From Lucinisca nassula (taxonomy: Eukaryota; Mollusca; Bivalvia; Lucinida; Lucinidae), in contig OY757010.1 in the NCBI GenBank assembly GCA_963580285.1, forward strand, positions 224,025,234-224,089,233: a DNA stretch of 64,000 nt, given 5' to 3'. Each line of letters begins with the position of its first letter. The first letter of the stretch is position 1. Positions 1-10,223 of this stretch are shown here, one piece after another. A program made the position numbers and the translations under genes. The notes beneath the pieces were generated by a model. That model was not told where the DNA came from, made no database searches, and saw only the letters and a program-made list of their open reading frames with translations.

Positions 1-1941
1 ACCAGAAATGAACACACCTGTAAACCTCACCTTACCAGAAATGAACACACCTGTAAACCACGCCTTACGAGAAATGAACACACCTGTAAACCACGCCTTA
101 CGAGAAATGAATACACCTGTAAACCACGCCTTACGAGAAATGAACACACCTGTAAACCCCACCTTACGAGATGTGAACGCACCTGTAAACCACGCCTTAC
201 GAGAAATGAATACACCTGTAAACCACGCCTTACGAGAAATGAATACACCTGTAAACCACGCCTTACGAGAAATGAACATACCTGTAAACCTTACCTTACG
301 AGAAATGAACACACCTGTAATACTCGCCTTACGAGAAATGAATACACCTGTAAACCACGCCTTACGAGAACTGAATACACCTGTAAACCACGCCTTACGA
401 GAAATGAATACACCTGTAAACCTCACCTTACCAGAAATGAATACACCTGTAAACCACGCCTTACGAGAAATGAACACACCTGTAAACCACGCCTTACGAG
501 AAATGAATACACCTGTAAACCACGCCTTACGAGAAATGAATACACCTGTAAACCTCACCTTACCAGAAATGAACACACCTGTAAACCACGCCTTACGAGA
601 AATGAACACACCTGTAAACCACGCCTTACGAGAATGAATACACCTGTAAACCACGCCTTACGAGAAATGAACATACCTGTAAACCTTACCTTACGAGAAA
701 TGAACACACCTGTAAACCACGCCTTACGAGAAATGAATACACCTGTAAACCACGCCTTACGAGAAATGAATACACCTGTAAACCTCACCTTACGAGAAAT
801 GAACACACCTGTAAACCACGCCTTACGAGAAATGAACACACCTGTAAACCACGCCTTACGAGAAATGAACACACCTGTAAACCACGCCTTACGAGAAATG
901 AATACACCTGTAAACCACGCCTTACGAGAAATGAATACACCTGTAAACCACGCCTTACGAGAAATGAATACACCTGTAAACCACGCCTTACGAGAAATGA
1001 ACACACCTGTAAACCTTACCTTACGAGAAATGAACACACCTGTAATACTCGCCTAACGAGAATTGAACACTAGTAAACCTCACCTTACGAGAAATGAACA
1101 CACCTGTAAACCTCACCTTACCAGAAATGAACACACCTGTAAACCACGCCTTACGAGAAATGAACACACCTGTAAACCTCACCTTACGAGAAATGAATAC
1201 ACCTGTAAACCACGCCTTACGAGAAATGAATACACCTGTAAACCACGCCTTACGAGAAATGAATACACCTGTAAACCACGCCTTACGAGAAATGAATACA
1301 CCTGTAAACCTCACCTTACCAGAAATGAACACACCTGTAAACCACGCCTTACGAGAAATGAATACACCTGTAAACCACGCCTTACGAGAAATGAATACAC
1401 CTGTAAACCACGCCTTACGAGAAATGAATACACCTGTAAACCTCACCTTACCAGAAATGAATACACCTGTAAACCACGCCTTACGAGAAATGAACACACC
1501 TGTAAACCACGCCTTACGAGAAATGAACACACCTGTAAACCACGCCTTACGAGAAATGAACACACCTGTAAACCCCACCTTACGAGATGTGAACGCACCT
1601 GTAAACCACGCCTTACGAGAAATGAATACACCTGTAAACCACGCCTTACGAGAAATGAATACACATGTAAACCACGCCTTACGAGAAATGAACATACCTG
1701 TAAACCTTACCTTACGAGAAATGAACACACCTGTAATACGCGCCTTACGAGAATTGAACACTAGTAAACCTCACCTTACGAGAAATGAAGACGCCTCACT
1801 TCACGTGAAATGAGCACACGTGTAAACATCACCTTACGTGAAATGAACTCGCCTGTAAACCTCACTTCACGTGCCCTGAACCCGACTGTAAACCTTGCCT
1901 GAGGTGGTTTAAAACACCTGTAAACCTCACCTTACAAGAAA
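1..1941. repeat. 33-bp satellite array (satellite A)
   Basis: About 57 head-to-tail copies of a 33-bp unit (core ATGAACACACCTGTAAACCA then CGCCTTACGAGAA). The period is a multiple of three and the unit is stop-poor, so long open frames occur on both strands, including an 11-residue repeat MNTPVNHALRE. A 1-bp loss near 633 and a stop near 1053 break the frame without any gene-like consequence. Rarer variants (GTGAACGCACC near 172 and 1588; CCTGTAATACTCG near 312 and 1039) recur in the same order, which suggests block duplication. From about 1795 the units decay towards the right edge. I read this as non-coding satellite; the array runs off the left edge of the window. Confidence 0.95.
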
Positions 1942-1943
1942 TT

Positions 1944-1988
1944 AATGATTAAGAGTCAGCGCTCTTACCCACTAGGCCACGGAGGCCC
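1944..1988 (-). repeat. SINE-1 head fragment
   Basis: About 45 bp of the tRNA-like head of SINE-1 in reverse orientation, with the A-box region (GGCCTAGTGG on the minus strand) and the CTCTTAATC anticodon-loop-like segment. The rest of the SINE is missing and the fragment abuts the decayed end of satellite A, so it was cut by or at the array boundary. Confidence 0.7.
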
Positions 1989-2061
1989 TTCATAATTTGT
2001 GGAATAAAATTAAACGAATAAAAATTGTGAGGAAGTTCAAATATTTGATTTATTTTATGCT

Positions 2062-2160
2062 CTAAACCATCATAGAATGGACAATTAAGGGGAATGAATA
2101 CACATTCAGGGGAGGCAACTCCTGCAAAAGTAATTTTGTCTCCCTTGTCAATAGTCGTCA
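2062..2160 (-). repeat. Dispersed repeat module (pair with 10214-10310)
   Basis: The reverse complement reads ATTGACAAGGGAGACAAAAT, then a GGAGTTGCCTCC motif and CATTCCCCTTAAT. The same order of motifs is found on the plus strand at 10214-10310. The parent element is not recognised. A 70-residue minus-strand open frame here is not supported as a gene. Confidence 0.6.
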
Positions 2161-2164
2161 ACTA

Positions 2165-2209
2165 TTAAAGGAAAGAATTTGCTCCTAAGGAGCAAATTCT
2201 TTCCTTTAA
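2165..2209. repeat. Perfect 22-bp-arm palindrome
   Basis: Arms TTAAAGGAAAGAATTTGCTC plus CT (2165-2186) and its exact complement (2188-2209), separated by one base. It lies directly beside the dispersed module at 2062-2160. Confidence 0.9.
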
Positions 2210-2473
2210 GAGTAGACCCCTTTTCCATGGAACAGAGTTTATAGAAAGGCGAACAGGAAGTCCCGAAAATTGCCCCCCCCCCCTTCGACAAATGGCTGAA
2301 CAATCTGCCAGGTGTAACTATTCACCTTAAGAAACGCATGCTGTTGTGGCAGTACCAAGCTGTGACAATTAAAGCACGTTTGCTGGTAATTTGCAGTTTA
2401 AGGGAAGCAACTTCAATTTTGAACGAGCCAAGAAGATCACGTAGGTTGCATTTAGACTGTTCCTCGCCTAGCC

Positions 2474-2633
2474 CAGAAGCCTCAGTGGTGTAGTGGTTAT
2501 GCTGCTCGCCTTGTTAACCAGAGATCGCAGGAGCGATCCCTGGCTTCTCCAGAGTATCAGATGGGACTTTAACTCGAGGTCCCGTCTCCCTATGACCTTA
2601 GCTGTTGGTGAGACGTAAAACTCACTATGACTC
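2474..2633 (+). mobile_element. SINE-2, full-length copy with 13-bp TSD
   Basis: A 160-bp tRNA-headed SINE flanked by the perfect direct repeat TCCTCGCCTAGCC at 2461-2473 and 2634-2646. The head carries an A-box-like GTGGTGTAGTGGTTA. The tail contains GGTCCCGTCTCC, ATGACCTTAGCTGTTGGTGA and GACGTAAAAC, which recur in the other copies. The duplication implies LINE-mediated target-primed insertion. Confidence 0.85.
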
Positions 2634-2790
2634 TCCTCGCCTAGCCTATTTTTGTAAAGGTCGTTTGTCGATAAGATTGAGATTACGTAGCATGTTCTTA
2701 TCATGGCTATTACGGATACGAAAACATGTCACAATTATTCCGTTGAAAATGGCCTTCAAACTGCCATTAAAGACAATATTGTCTCAAGCG

Positions 2791-3347
2791 CATTACGATA
2801 ACACATCGGCCCCCATCCATCGGGGCTGGAAGAAATAGATGGGCTGCATGATGCTTCCAAGCAGAGCTGAAATCCGGCCGCACACGACTACTGGTAAACC
2901 GCTTAGAGGATCTAAGCCTGTCGAGGTAAAACGGTGCGAGTCGGACCGGCCATGCTTATAAACCCTATTGGTTTCCTTGGGCGACAGGGCTTGAGATGTC
3001 ATTTCATCTCAATGTCGGGTAAAAGTCCCACAAAATTGGAAGCAACGTCTCCAAAATGACATATACAGTGTTGACGGGGATGTTAAACCGTTAATCAAAC
3101 AAACGATAACACACCCGTGTGTCATAGTGCAGTCTATCATTTCTCCATTATGACTACTTTTCCGATGAAAATGTGTAACATTTCTTCTTATTTTGAATCA
3201 TTAAGGTGATTCTAACGAGTACCCACACCTATGTCTTGGAGCAGAAATAAAACAAATGATATATACCCCAGTATACCCCAGTTTTCTCTATATAAAGTGA
3301 GATTTCAAGTAGGGGAGTGTTCTTTACACAGACTTGTTAGCATGATG
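2791..3347 (-). mobile_element. MITE-A copy split by SINE-4
   Basis: Starts with the MITE-A end CATTACGATAACACA, is interrupted by SINE-4, resumes with CCCGTGTGTCATAGTGCA and runs through TTCTAACGAGTACCCACACC to the other end near 3347 (TTGTTAGCATGATG). The left half of the central hairpin is degraded. Confidence 0.7.
2806..3102 (+). mobile_element. SINE-4 inserted in a MITE-A end, 11-bp TSD
   Basis: A 297-bp element with the SINE-4 signature: GGGCTGCATGATGCTTCC near the 5' end, GGCTTGAGATGTCATTTCAT in the middle, CAGTGTTGACGGGG near the 3' end and an AATCAAACAAAC tail. It is flanked by ACGATAACACA at 2795-2805 and 3103-3113. That target lies in the MITE-A terminal repeat, so the SINE is younger than the MITE. 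No A/B-box tRNA head is obvious. Confidence 0.85.
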
Positions 3348-3424
3348 TGTGTTTGTTGATTCTTATGAAAAATAACATGCTGTAATCGAGATTGCCTATT
3401 GCCAACTTTGTTTATTTATTCCAG

Positions 3425-3485
3425 GGGGTTGTCATAAAGTCAGTCTTGCAGACTCCTGTTAGATATTATTACCAGCCAAATTTAG
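3425..3485 (+). CDS. Gene 1, internal exon (first visible)
   Basis: A 61-bp exon bounded by an acceptor with a pyrimidine-rich lead (TTTATTTATTCCAG) and a strong donor (GTAAGTG at 3486). Only one frame is open. It reads GVVIKSVLQTPVRYYYQPNL and ends with one base of the next codon (phase 1). I do not recognise the protein. Nothing upstream in the window looks like an earlier exon, so the gene presumably starts to the left. The call rests on splice signals and phase fit with later exons, not on homology. Confidence 0.5.
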
Positions 3486-3681
3486 GTAAGTGTGGTCTAA
3501 TACACGGGTTTTATCTGTTCATAATTCCAGCAAACCGTTATACACCAAACTGTTTAATGATGCCACCATTCGAAAGCCTTCCAAACCCTATCAGTAAACA
3601 CCATTGTGAAAACACGTCTATTCAAATATATTGGAAAATTCTACCATAAAAAATGATTTTTGTTTTCACGTAAATAAGTCT

Positions 3682-3910
3682 GGGGCCAGTTGTTCAAAGC
3701 ATCGTTAGCTTAACGAGCTCGTTAGTGGTCATATTGTCAACTCTTCTAGCAAGTACAATATCTAAAATTTTGGTATTTTTGCTGAACAAAAGTGAGCAGC
3801 TTTTGCTCACATTTTTTCAGCAAAAATTTCGGCATATTTGCTATATTTAATGATAAAAGTTTTAACGATACGTTAACTAACGACGTCGTTAGTTTTGAAC
3901 AACTGGGGCC
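3682..3910. mobile_element. MITE with GGGGCCAGTTGTTCAAA ends
   Basis: Terminal inverted repeats GGGGCCAGTTGTTCAAAG (3682-3699) and TTTGAACAACTGGGGCC (3894-3910) bound a 229-bp AT-rich body with an internal hairpin around TGAGCAGCTTTTGCTCA. There is no coding capacity. It is a non-autonomous DNA transposon lying in the gene 1 intron between 3486 and about 4066. Confidence 0.75.
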
Positions 3911-4041
3911 TGATATTTTTGTGACTCGAAGATTTTGATTGACTTAAACAATCATAGGTCACTAATATCATAATTTACTCCAATTACGCAACAGTTCTTA
4001 CACGAAGGTTTTTAAATAATACTGTATATTTCTTTCTCTAG

Positions 4042-4091
4042 CAGTTCAGAAAGAAAAGGTTGAGAGCAGTTCAGCAAGAAACGGTTGCACA
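4042..4091 (+). repeat. 25-bp tandem duplication across a splice acceptor
   Basis: Two imperfect 25-bp copies starting CAGTTCAGAAAGAAAAGG and CAGTTCAGCAAGAAACGG. Each is preceded by AG, so the duplication created a competing 3' splice site for gene 1. Confidence 0.7.
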
Positions 4092-4201
4092 TCACATTTT
4101 GACTGAGAGCATTCAAAGTTTAAAAAGAAATATTGATTCTGATTATCTAACATACTCGAGTACCATATTAAAAGATCAATTTATGAATATTATAAGGTTG
4201 C
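4067..4201 (+). CDS. Gene 1, internal exon with ambiguous acceptor
   Basis: Reads VQQETVAHHILTESIQSLKR, continues through DYLTYSSTILKDQFMNIIRL, and ends with one base (C) before the donor GTAAGG at 4202. The obvious acceptor (TTTCTTTCTCTAG, exon start 4042) gives the wrong phase for the preceding exon. A 25-bp tandem duplication (CAGTTCAG[A/C]AAGAAA at 4042 and 4067) provides a second AG at 4065-4066, and starting at 4067 joins G|CA in frame. The C|GT join to the 8944 exon gives Arg. It could also start at 4042 if an unseen exon intervenes. The protein is not recognised. Confidence 0.5.
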
Positions 4202-4654
4202 GTAAGGAATGTAATGGACACTTTGTTTGGGACGTTGTGTGTCAAACTTGCAAACTTGTACATTTTGCTGTGCCCTGTCTTTGGCTATACGCAATCAATA
4301 TGCTCACTTAGAAGACGTAAAACTGCTATAGGAACTTTAGTCACACAAAAAATATAAAGCTGTCCAAAAGCTATAGTTTGATTATGTTTCTCGTTTGTTT
4401 CAAATGAAGTTCATAAGGACAGAAAACATATTTGCAATTCATCCATAATAATCAGATAATGCTGTGTTTCTTGACTGTAAAAACTGCATTTTTCTAACAA
4501 TTCATTGTCGGTCTTGGGTTGAAATATTGTCAAAATAATGTAAATAACATAAAATTGGATTTTTAAGGGCATTACAAGAACATGTTAACGTGTAGAAAAT
4601 GAAATTTGATAAACACAAGCCAATATTGTTTGTAGGAATGTTTATAATACTATC

Positions 4655-5245
4655 AAAACAACTACTACTACAACAACAACTACTACTGATAATAATGTTA
4701 ATAATGAAAACGATAATGGCAATAATTAAACTACTTCTACTACTACATGTCCATCGGGTTTGCAGAAATAAATTGGGCTGCATAATGTTTCCACGCAGAG
4801 CTGAAACCGGCCGCACATGAGTACTGGTAAACCGCTTATAGGGTCAAAGCCTGCCCAGGCAAAATGATTCGAGTCGGACAGCCCCTGCATTTAAACATTT
4901 TGGGTCGTTTTGGTGTTAGGGCTTGAGATGACATTTCATCTCAATGCGGGGTAGAAGCCACACAAAATTTGAGGCAACGTCTCCGAAATGACCTAAATAG
5001 TGTTGACGGGGATTCCAACAAACTACTTCTACTACGCATAATAATGATAATAATTACAATAATAAAAACAATTATGATAACAATTATAGAAGCAATGTCT
5101 CCAAAATGACCTAAATGGTGTTGACGCGGAATAAAACAAACACTACTATATTTATTACTACTCCCACTACTACTACAACTACCTAAGTAGTGTTGACGGA
5201 CTTCTACAACAAGTATTATGATTTTGATTATTATTATTAGCTCAC
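4655..5245. repeat. CTA/TAA/CAA-rich microsatellite tract
   Basis: Imperfect trinucleotide runs (ACTACTACTACAACAACAAC, then AATAATGATAATAATTAC) surround the SINE-4 copy and its tail remnants. No gene is seen. Confidence 0.7.
4744..5019 (+). mobile_element. SINE-4 with 16-bp TSD
   Basis: Flanked by AAACTACTTCTACTAC at 4728-4743 and 5020-5035. The body has GGGCTGCATAATGTTTCC, GGGCTTGAGATGACATTTC and AGTGTTGACGGGG. It is inserted in a trinucleotide-rich (CTA/AAC) tract. Short SINE-4 tail remnants (CTCCAAAATGACCTAAATGG near 5099) follow to about 5200. Confidence 0.85.
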
Positions 5246-7960
5246 CTTAGCCGAAGTCCCTCCGCCGTCCGTCTACACTTTTGACCAGCTATATCTCTGC
5301 AGTCTGAGGCTGATCTCAATAATTTCTTATCTGAGCATGCCTCTGGTGGGGGCATTGATGACATTAGCTTTTTATCGAAATCGAATGAAAACTTTGGTTG
5401 CTATGGGAACCACAAGGTCCCATAGACTTACAATGGGAAAAAGCCTTCAGTTTTGATCAGATTTTTCTGAAACTTATATATAAGTAGACAGGAGATGAAC
5501 GCTCGGATGAGTTCGAACACTGGCAAGGTCGGCTTATTAATTATAGAGTTACGTCCCCTTGATTGCTAAAAATGCCTATTTTTGACATTTTCACCTCCGT
5601 AGCCCCTTCAGTTTTGATCGGATTTTCCTGAAACTTATATACAAGTTATTAAGGGTTAATGCTAGGATGAGTTCGAAAACTAGCGATGTCGGTCAATTAC
5701 CCACGGAGTTATGTTCCCTACTTTGCTGAAAATAGTTTTTTATGACCTTGTTATGACTGTAGCCTCTTCAGTTTTGATCGGATCTTCTTGAAACTTACAC
5801 ACAAGTAAGTCAGGGATAAAAGCTCGGATGAGTTCAAAACCTGGCGAGGTCGGCCTATTTGTCACAGAGTTACGTCCTCTTGATTACTGCAAATGCCTAT
5901 TTTTAACCTTGTGCGTGAGTGAGATTTAGTTTTACGTCCCACCAACAGCTAAGGTCATACGGAGACGGGACCTCGGTTTAAAAAGACTCATCCGAAAGTC
6001 TGGAGAAGCCCGGGATCGATCCTGCGATCCCTGGTTTACAAGGCGAGTAGCGTAACCACTGCACCACGGAGGCTTATAACCCCTTTAGTTTTCAGAGAAA
6101 CTTTTTGAATCTTTCATGTAAGTAAGTAAGGGATAAAACCTCGGCTGAGTTAAAAAAATGGTGAGGTCGGCCTATATTTCAGAGTTATGTCCCCCTTGAT
6201 AACAGAATATGCATATCTTCGACATTATGTACGTTTGCCATCGCTCTAGGGCCTACATTTCTTTACTGATTTCAATATAACTTGACACAAATGTTCCATA
6301 TGAGAATATTTTGAACAAGTACTACTTCTAAGGATGTGGCCTCAAGGTCAAGGTCACTGTGGCTATTTTTAGAAAAACATTGTCATCGCTCCAGTGCCTT
6401 CATTTCTCCACTGATTTCAATATAGCTTCACACAAACGTTCTTCATGACAATATCTCGAGCGAGTTCGACTTTAAAGGTCGTGGTCTCAAGGTCAAGGTC
6501 ACTGTGGCTATTTTTAGAAAAGCTTTGTCATTGCTCTATCGCCTACATTTCACGACCGATTTCAATATAACTTCACACAAATGTTCCTTATGACAATGTC
6601 TCGAACAAGTTTACCTTTCTAGGTCGAGGCCTCAAGGTCAAGGTCACTGTGGCTAGTTTTAGAAAAACTTTGTCATCGCTCTAGCGCCTACATTTCTTGA
6701 CCGATTCCAATATAACTTAACACAAATGTTCTTTATGACAATATCTGGAGCAAGTTCGACTTTTAAGGTCTGGCCTCAAGGTCAAGGTCAGTGTGGCTAT
6801 TTTTAGAAAAAAACTTTGTCATTGCTCTAGCGCCTACACTTTATGCCTGATTTCAATATAACTGCACATAAATGTTCCTTGTGACAATATCACGAGCGAG
6901 TTCGACTTTCAAGGTCTTGGCCTAAAGATCAAGGTCACTGTACGTATTTTAAGACAACTTTGTCATTGCTCTTGCTAAGCGCCTACACTTCTTGACTGAT
7001 TTTAATATAACTTCACACAAATGTTCTTTGTGACAATGTCTCGAGCGAGTTCGACTTTCAAGGTTTTGGCCTCAAGGTCAATGTCACTTTGGCTATTTTT
7101 AGAAAAAAACTTTATCATCGCCCTAGCGCCCGCATTTCTTGTTGATTTCAATATAACTTCACACAAATGTTCCTTATGGCATTATCTCGAGCGAGTCCGA
7201 CTTTTAAGGTGGTTGACTCAAGGTCAGGGTCACTGTGGTTATTTTTAGAAAACTTTGTCTGTGCTCTAGCGCCTACATTTCTTGGCCCGTTTCAATATAA
7301 CGTAACACAAGTGTTACTATTGAAAATATCTCGAGCGTGTTTGACTTTCAAGGTCATGGCCTCAAGGTCATGGTCACTGTAGCTATTTCTAGAAAAAACT
7401 TTGTCATCTCACTAGCGCCTACGTTTCTTGACCGGTTTCAATATAACTTCACACAAATGTTCCTTATGACTATATCTGGAGCGAGTTCGATTTCAAGGTC
7501 GTGGCCTCAAGGTCAAGGTCACTTTGGCTATTTTTGGAAAAACCTTATCATCACTCTAGTTGACGTTGTCATCATCATGTCCCTAAGTTTTGAACGGACC
7601 TTCCTGAAACTTGCATATAAGTAAGTTAGAGATAAAAACTTGAATGTGTTTGCAAACTATTGTTCTTTCCCCTTCTTGCTGAAAATGCCTATTTTGTTCC
7701 TTACCATCACCATAAGTCCTTTAGTTTTGATCGAATCTTCCTGAAACTGGCATATAAGAAGGTTGGGTAGCATATAAGTAGCATATAAGACTGATAATTC
7801 GGATGAGTTTGAAACCTGGTGATGTCTGCCTATCTCTCAAAGAGTTACATCCCCATGAATGCTGAAAATACTTGTTTTTGACCTTGTTATCAGTGTAAAT
7901 CCTTCGGTAAAGATTGGAACTTCCTGAAACTGTGCATCTGTTAGTTCAGATGATTGATAT
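5243..7960. repeat. Composite element with two tandem cores (~165 and ~145 bp)
   Basis: Begins with TTAGCTCACCTTAGCCGAAG. It carries ~165-bp units around CAGTTTTGATCGGAT..CCTGAAACTT (5445-6200 and again 7570-7930), then about nine ~145-bp units around CCTCAAGGTCAAGGTCACTG (6240-7560; successive copies start 6343, 6488, 6633 and 6777). The layout, an AGCTCACCT-type start plus tandem cores, resembles bivalve pearl-type elements by established description; assignment is inference. It occupies much of the gene 1 intron 4202-8943. Confidence 0.65.
5914..6074 (-). mobile_element. SINE-2 copy inside the composite element
   Basis: Reverse-oriented SINE-2 with the tail motif TTACGTCCCACCAACAGCTA at the left and the tRNA-like head (GTAACCACTGCACCACGGAG) at the right. 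It interrupts a ~165-bp unit, so it inserted after the array formed. I could not define a clean target duplication. Confidence 0.8.
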
Positions 7961-7984
7961 AGGACCTTCATGGTCCTCTTGTTA

Positions 7985-8110
7985 TTATTATTATTACATC
8001 TATTATTCTTATTATTTACGTGTTGAAAAAAAAATGAAAAAAAAAAAAAAACACTTGCTGAAAATTCATTACTACTACTACTAATAATAATAATATTGTT
8101 ATTTTAGAAA
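7985..8110. repeat. TTA microsatellite and poly-A stretch
   Basis: TTATTATTATTATTAC near 7981, an A-rich run at 8027-8051 and ACTACTACTACTAATAATAA after it. No gene is seen between here and the next MITE. Confidence 0.7.
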
Positions 8111-8294
8111 ACGATGATACAGTTGATAATAATAATAATGATTAAACACGCACGGCATTAATGGACTCATGTTGTTCTTGGTGTTGAAAAGGTGGGTGCT
8201 AAATATAAAGAAGACCAGTCTCTTTGCTGATTGTGTTTGTTGGTAAGGCTGTGGCCACTGATCAGGCATTGCCGAATTCAACTCTCTTACACTG

Positions 8295-8507
8295 TTAACC
8301 CTTGTCCTGCTGAATATTCATATATGCCACACTCACTACCGATTATCAACCAATCAGATTACCTGTAGCAAATTATTACAACAAATTCACAATCTGAATG
8401 ACAAACAATGTAGATCCTGATCAGATGGCTTCTTCAGAAGCCATCTGATCTGGATCTACATTGTTTCAAAGAAAAGGCATATCCGGGCTCAGAAGAACAA
8501 GGGTTAA
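8295..8507. mobile_element. MITE-D, piggyBac-like ends, TTAA flanks
   Basis: Bounded by TTAA on both sides, with inverted ends TTAACCCTTGTCCTGCTGA and AGAAGAACAAGGGTTAA. The centre is a hairpin (ATGTAGATCCTGATCAGATG, GCTTCTTCAGAAGC, then the complement). TTAA target sites and ends starting CCC are established piggyBac hallmarks; family assignment is inference. A near-identical copy in inverse orientation lies at 47505-47717. Confidence 0.8.
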
Positions 8508-8699
8508 ATTCAACACAGTTTTCCATATACATGATCAAACTGACAAGACAACCGGTCTTGCTGAATTTGATACTGCAAATTCAGCGTTCATGTCGACACA
8601 GTCAAATAATTCTAGTTTATATCTACAACGTTTAATAATAAGTTCCTTTCCAAAATAGTACAATACAATCACAATCGAGTCACTTGATATGGCACTCTG

Positions 8700-8872
8700 T
8701 GTCATATCATATCTTTTCTTGTCATTTTTTCTACTCCAAACATTGATTGTGGGAACACTAACGAGTACCCACAATCTAGGTTTATGAGAAAAAATGAGAA
8801 TATAATAAACCCGAGTTTTACTATTATGGAAAAGTAGGGTTTAAGGGGGTCAAAATTATATAGGCCTGTTTG
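8700..8872 (-). mobile_element. MITE-B fragment
   Basis: Contains the central segment (GATTGTGGGAACACTAACGA, then GTACCCACAATCTAG) and the right arm ending TTATATAGGCCTGTTT. The left arm is lost. Confidence 0.55.
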
Positions 8873-8943
8873 TGATGGACGAATATTTGTTGGTGCCTTT
8901 GTAATATGTATCTTTATTTTTTGTAAGTTTTTGTTTATTTCAG

Positions 8944-9171
8944 GTAAAGTCTACATAGCAGCAGATTCGATGGATGAAGTTAAGGACACATATAAGGAAT
9001 TAACGATGCTCAATGTCCGCCTGGTATTTTACACAAGACCCAGTTCTGGTTATGCACCACCAATTAACTGTCTCACTTCGCGAGTTTTTATGCCTCTCAG
9101 AGTTGGTCTGAAGTCTTACGAAAATATGGGTCAGATAGTGGAAAGAATAAATGCATGGCTACGTGCGACAG
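8944..9171 (+). CDS. Gene 1, large internal exon
   Basis: A 228-bp exon between TTTTTGTTTATTTCAG and GTAATTTG. Both junctions are phase 1. It encodes KVYIAADSMDEVKDTYKELT, then MLNVRLVFYTRPSSGYAPPI, NCLTSRVFMPLRVGLKSYEN and MGQIVERINAWLRATG. It has balanced amino-acid use, no stops and no repeat similarity within the window, which makes it the strongest host coding segment here. There is no signal peptide, membrane span or catalytic motif that I can name. A MITE-D relative begins 10 bp inside the following intron. The family is not recognised. Confidence 0.75.
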
Positions 9172-9180
9172 GTAATTTGT

Positions 9181-9377
9181 TTAACACTTACCACGCTGTT
9201 CACGACAACCCCTTTCTTTGGAAACAGTGTCGATCCAGATCAGATGGCTTCTTTAGATCAGGATCAGGATCTACACTGTTTGACAGTCAATTTATGAATT
9301 TGTAGGAATAAATTACATCAAGTAATCTGATTGGTTCAAAGTCAGAAATGGGGGTGGCTTAACTGAATAAGGGTTAA
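9181..9377. mobile_element. Diverged MITE-D next to a splice donor
   Basis: Left end TTAACACTTACCACGCTGTT, right end AACTGAATAAGGGTTAA, TTAA at both sides. The central hairpin (CAGTGTCGATCCAGATCAGA and GATCAGGATCTACACTG) matches MITE-D. It lies 9 bp after the GT of the gene 1 donor at 9172. Confidence 0.7.
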
Positions 9378-9690
9378 ATTGTGTTCCTTCGTTATGATGA
9401 AGAAATGCTTGACTGTTAATTTTTTTAAGGACATCAATCTTTATTTTCCAAAACTGAGATAGTTTTATGTACTTATTAAAAAACCAAAGGACTAGAAACA
9501 GATTGATAATTAATATTTGGTATATAAGATGCCGTCAAACAAACCTTTAGAGAACAGTGTTAATGGGAATGGGGACACCTGGAAGATTTTTCCGCCATTT
9601 TATAGGGAGACAACTTTCGGGAATTCCTGTACGCTTTCCTGTAGGCCCTGTCCCAGGTAAAAAAGGGGTCTACTCTTCATGGAAAGAATT

Positions 9691-10223
9691 CCTCACTGCA
9701 GTTGGTGTTAAGTGCCGTGTTGCCGCTGTAAAAAGTCTCCCCGTGCTTCATCACAATACAGATTTTATTTTCGTACCTTTTGGGATCATTAAATCCATCC
9801 TGTTACCATTGAAAATCGAATACCGCTCAAACCGGCGCAAGGGGGCGTATGCAGCCTTGAAAACTACATTGCTGTACAGGAAGAGACCCAATAAAACCTA
9901 GTCTCCGGTTTTCGTTCTTTTGTGTGTACTATGTTTCCAAAGGCAACCTTTTAGCTTTTTATTTTACCTCACTGCAGCTGGTATTAAGTGTCGTGAGACG
10001 GCCTTAAAAAGTCTCCCCGTGCTTCATCATAGTGCAGATTATATTGTCTTTTCCTATGGGATCATTTGGCCCATCCTGGTAATACCGCTCAAGCCGGCGC
10101 TAGGGGCCGTATACAGCCTTGCAAACTACATTTTTGTGTATGAAGAGACTCAATAAAACCGAGTCTCCGATTTTTGTTCTTTTATGTGTTCCTTGTTTCC
10201 AAATGCAACCTTTTAGCTTTTCA
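9691..10223 (+). repeat. 276-bp tandem duplication
   Basis: Two copies (about 9691-9966 and 9967-10223) starting CCTCACTGCAG[T/C]TGGT and sharing AAAAAGTCTCCCCGTGCTTC, GGGATCATT and CAATAAAACC.AGTCTCCG. Short open frames in it (114 and 78 residues) are aligned copies of each other and have no other support, so I do not call them genes. Confidence 0.75.

Noticed and set aside
8..1813. Long open frames with MNTPVNHALRE-type repeats as a repetitive protein gene
   Set aside because: Several frames on both strands are open because the 33-bp unit is stop-poor and divisible by three; frameshifts and stops fall without consequence, and there are no splice sites or flanking coding sequence.
9557..10156. 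114- and 78-residue frames as paralogous genes
   Set aside because: They lie in a 276-bp tandem duplication, start at arbitrary ATGs, diverge by frame-changing differences and have no splice or motif support.
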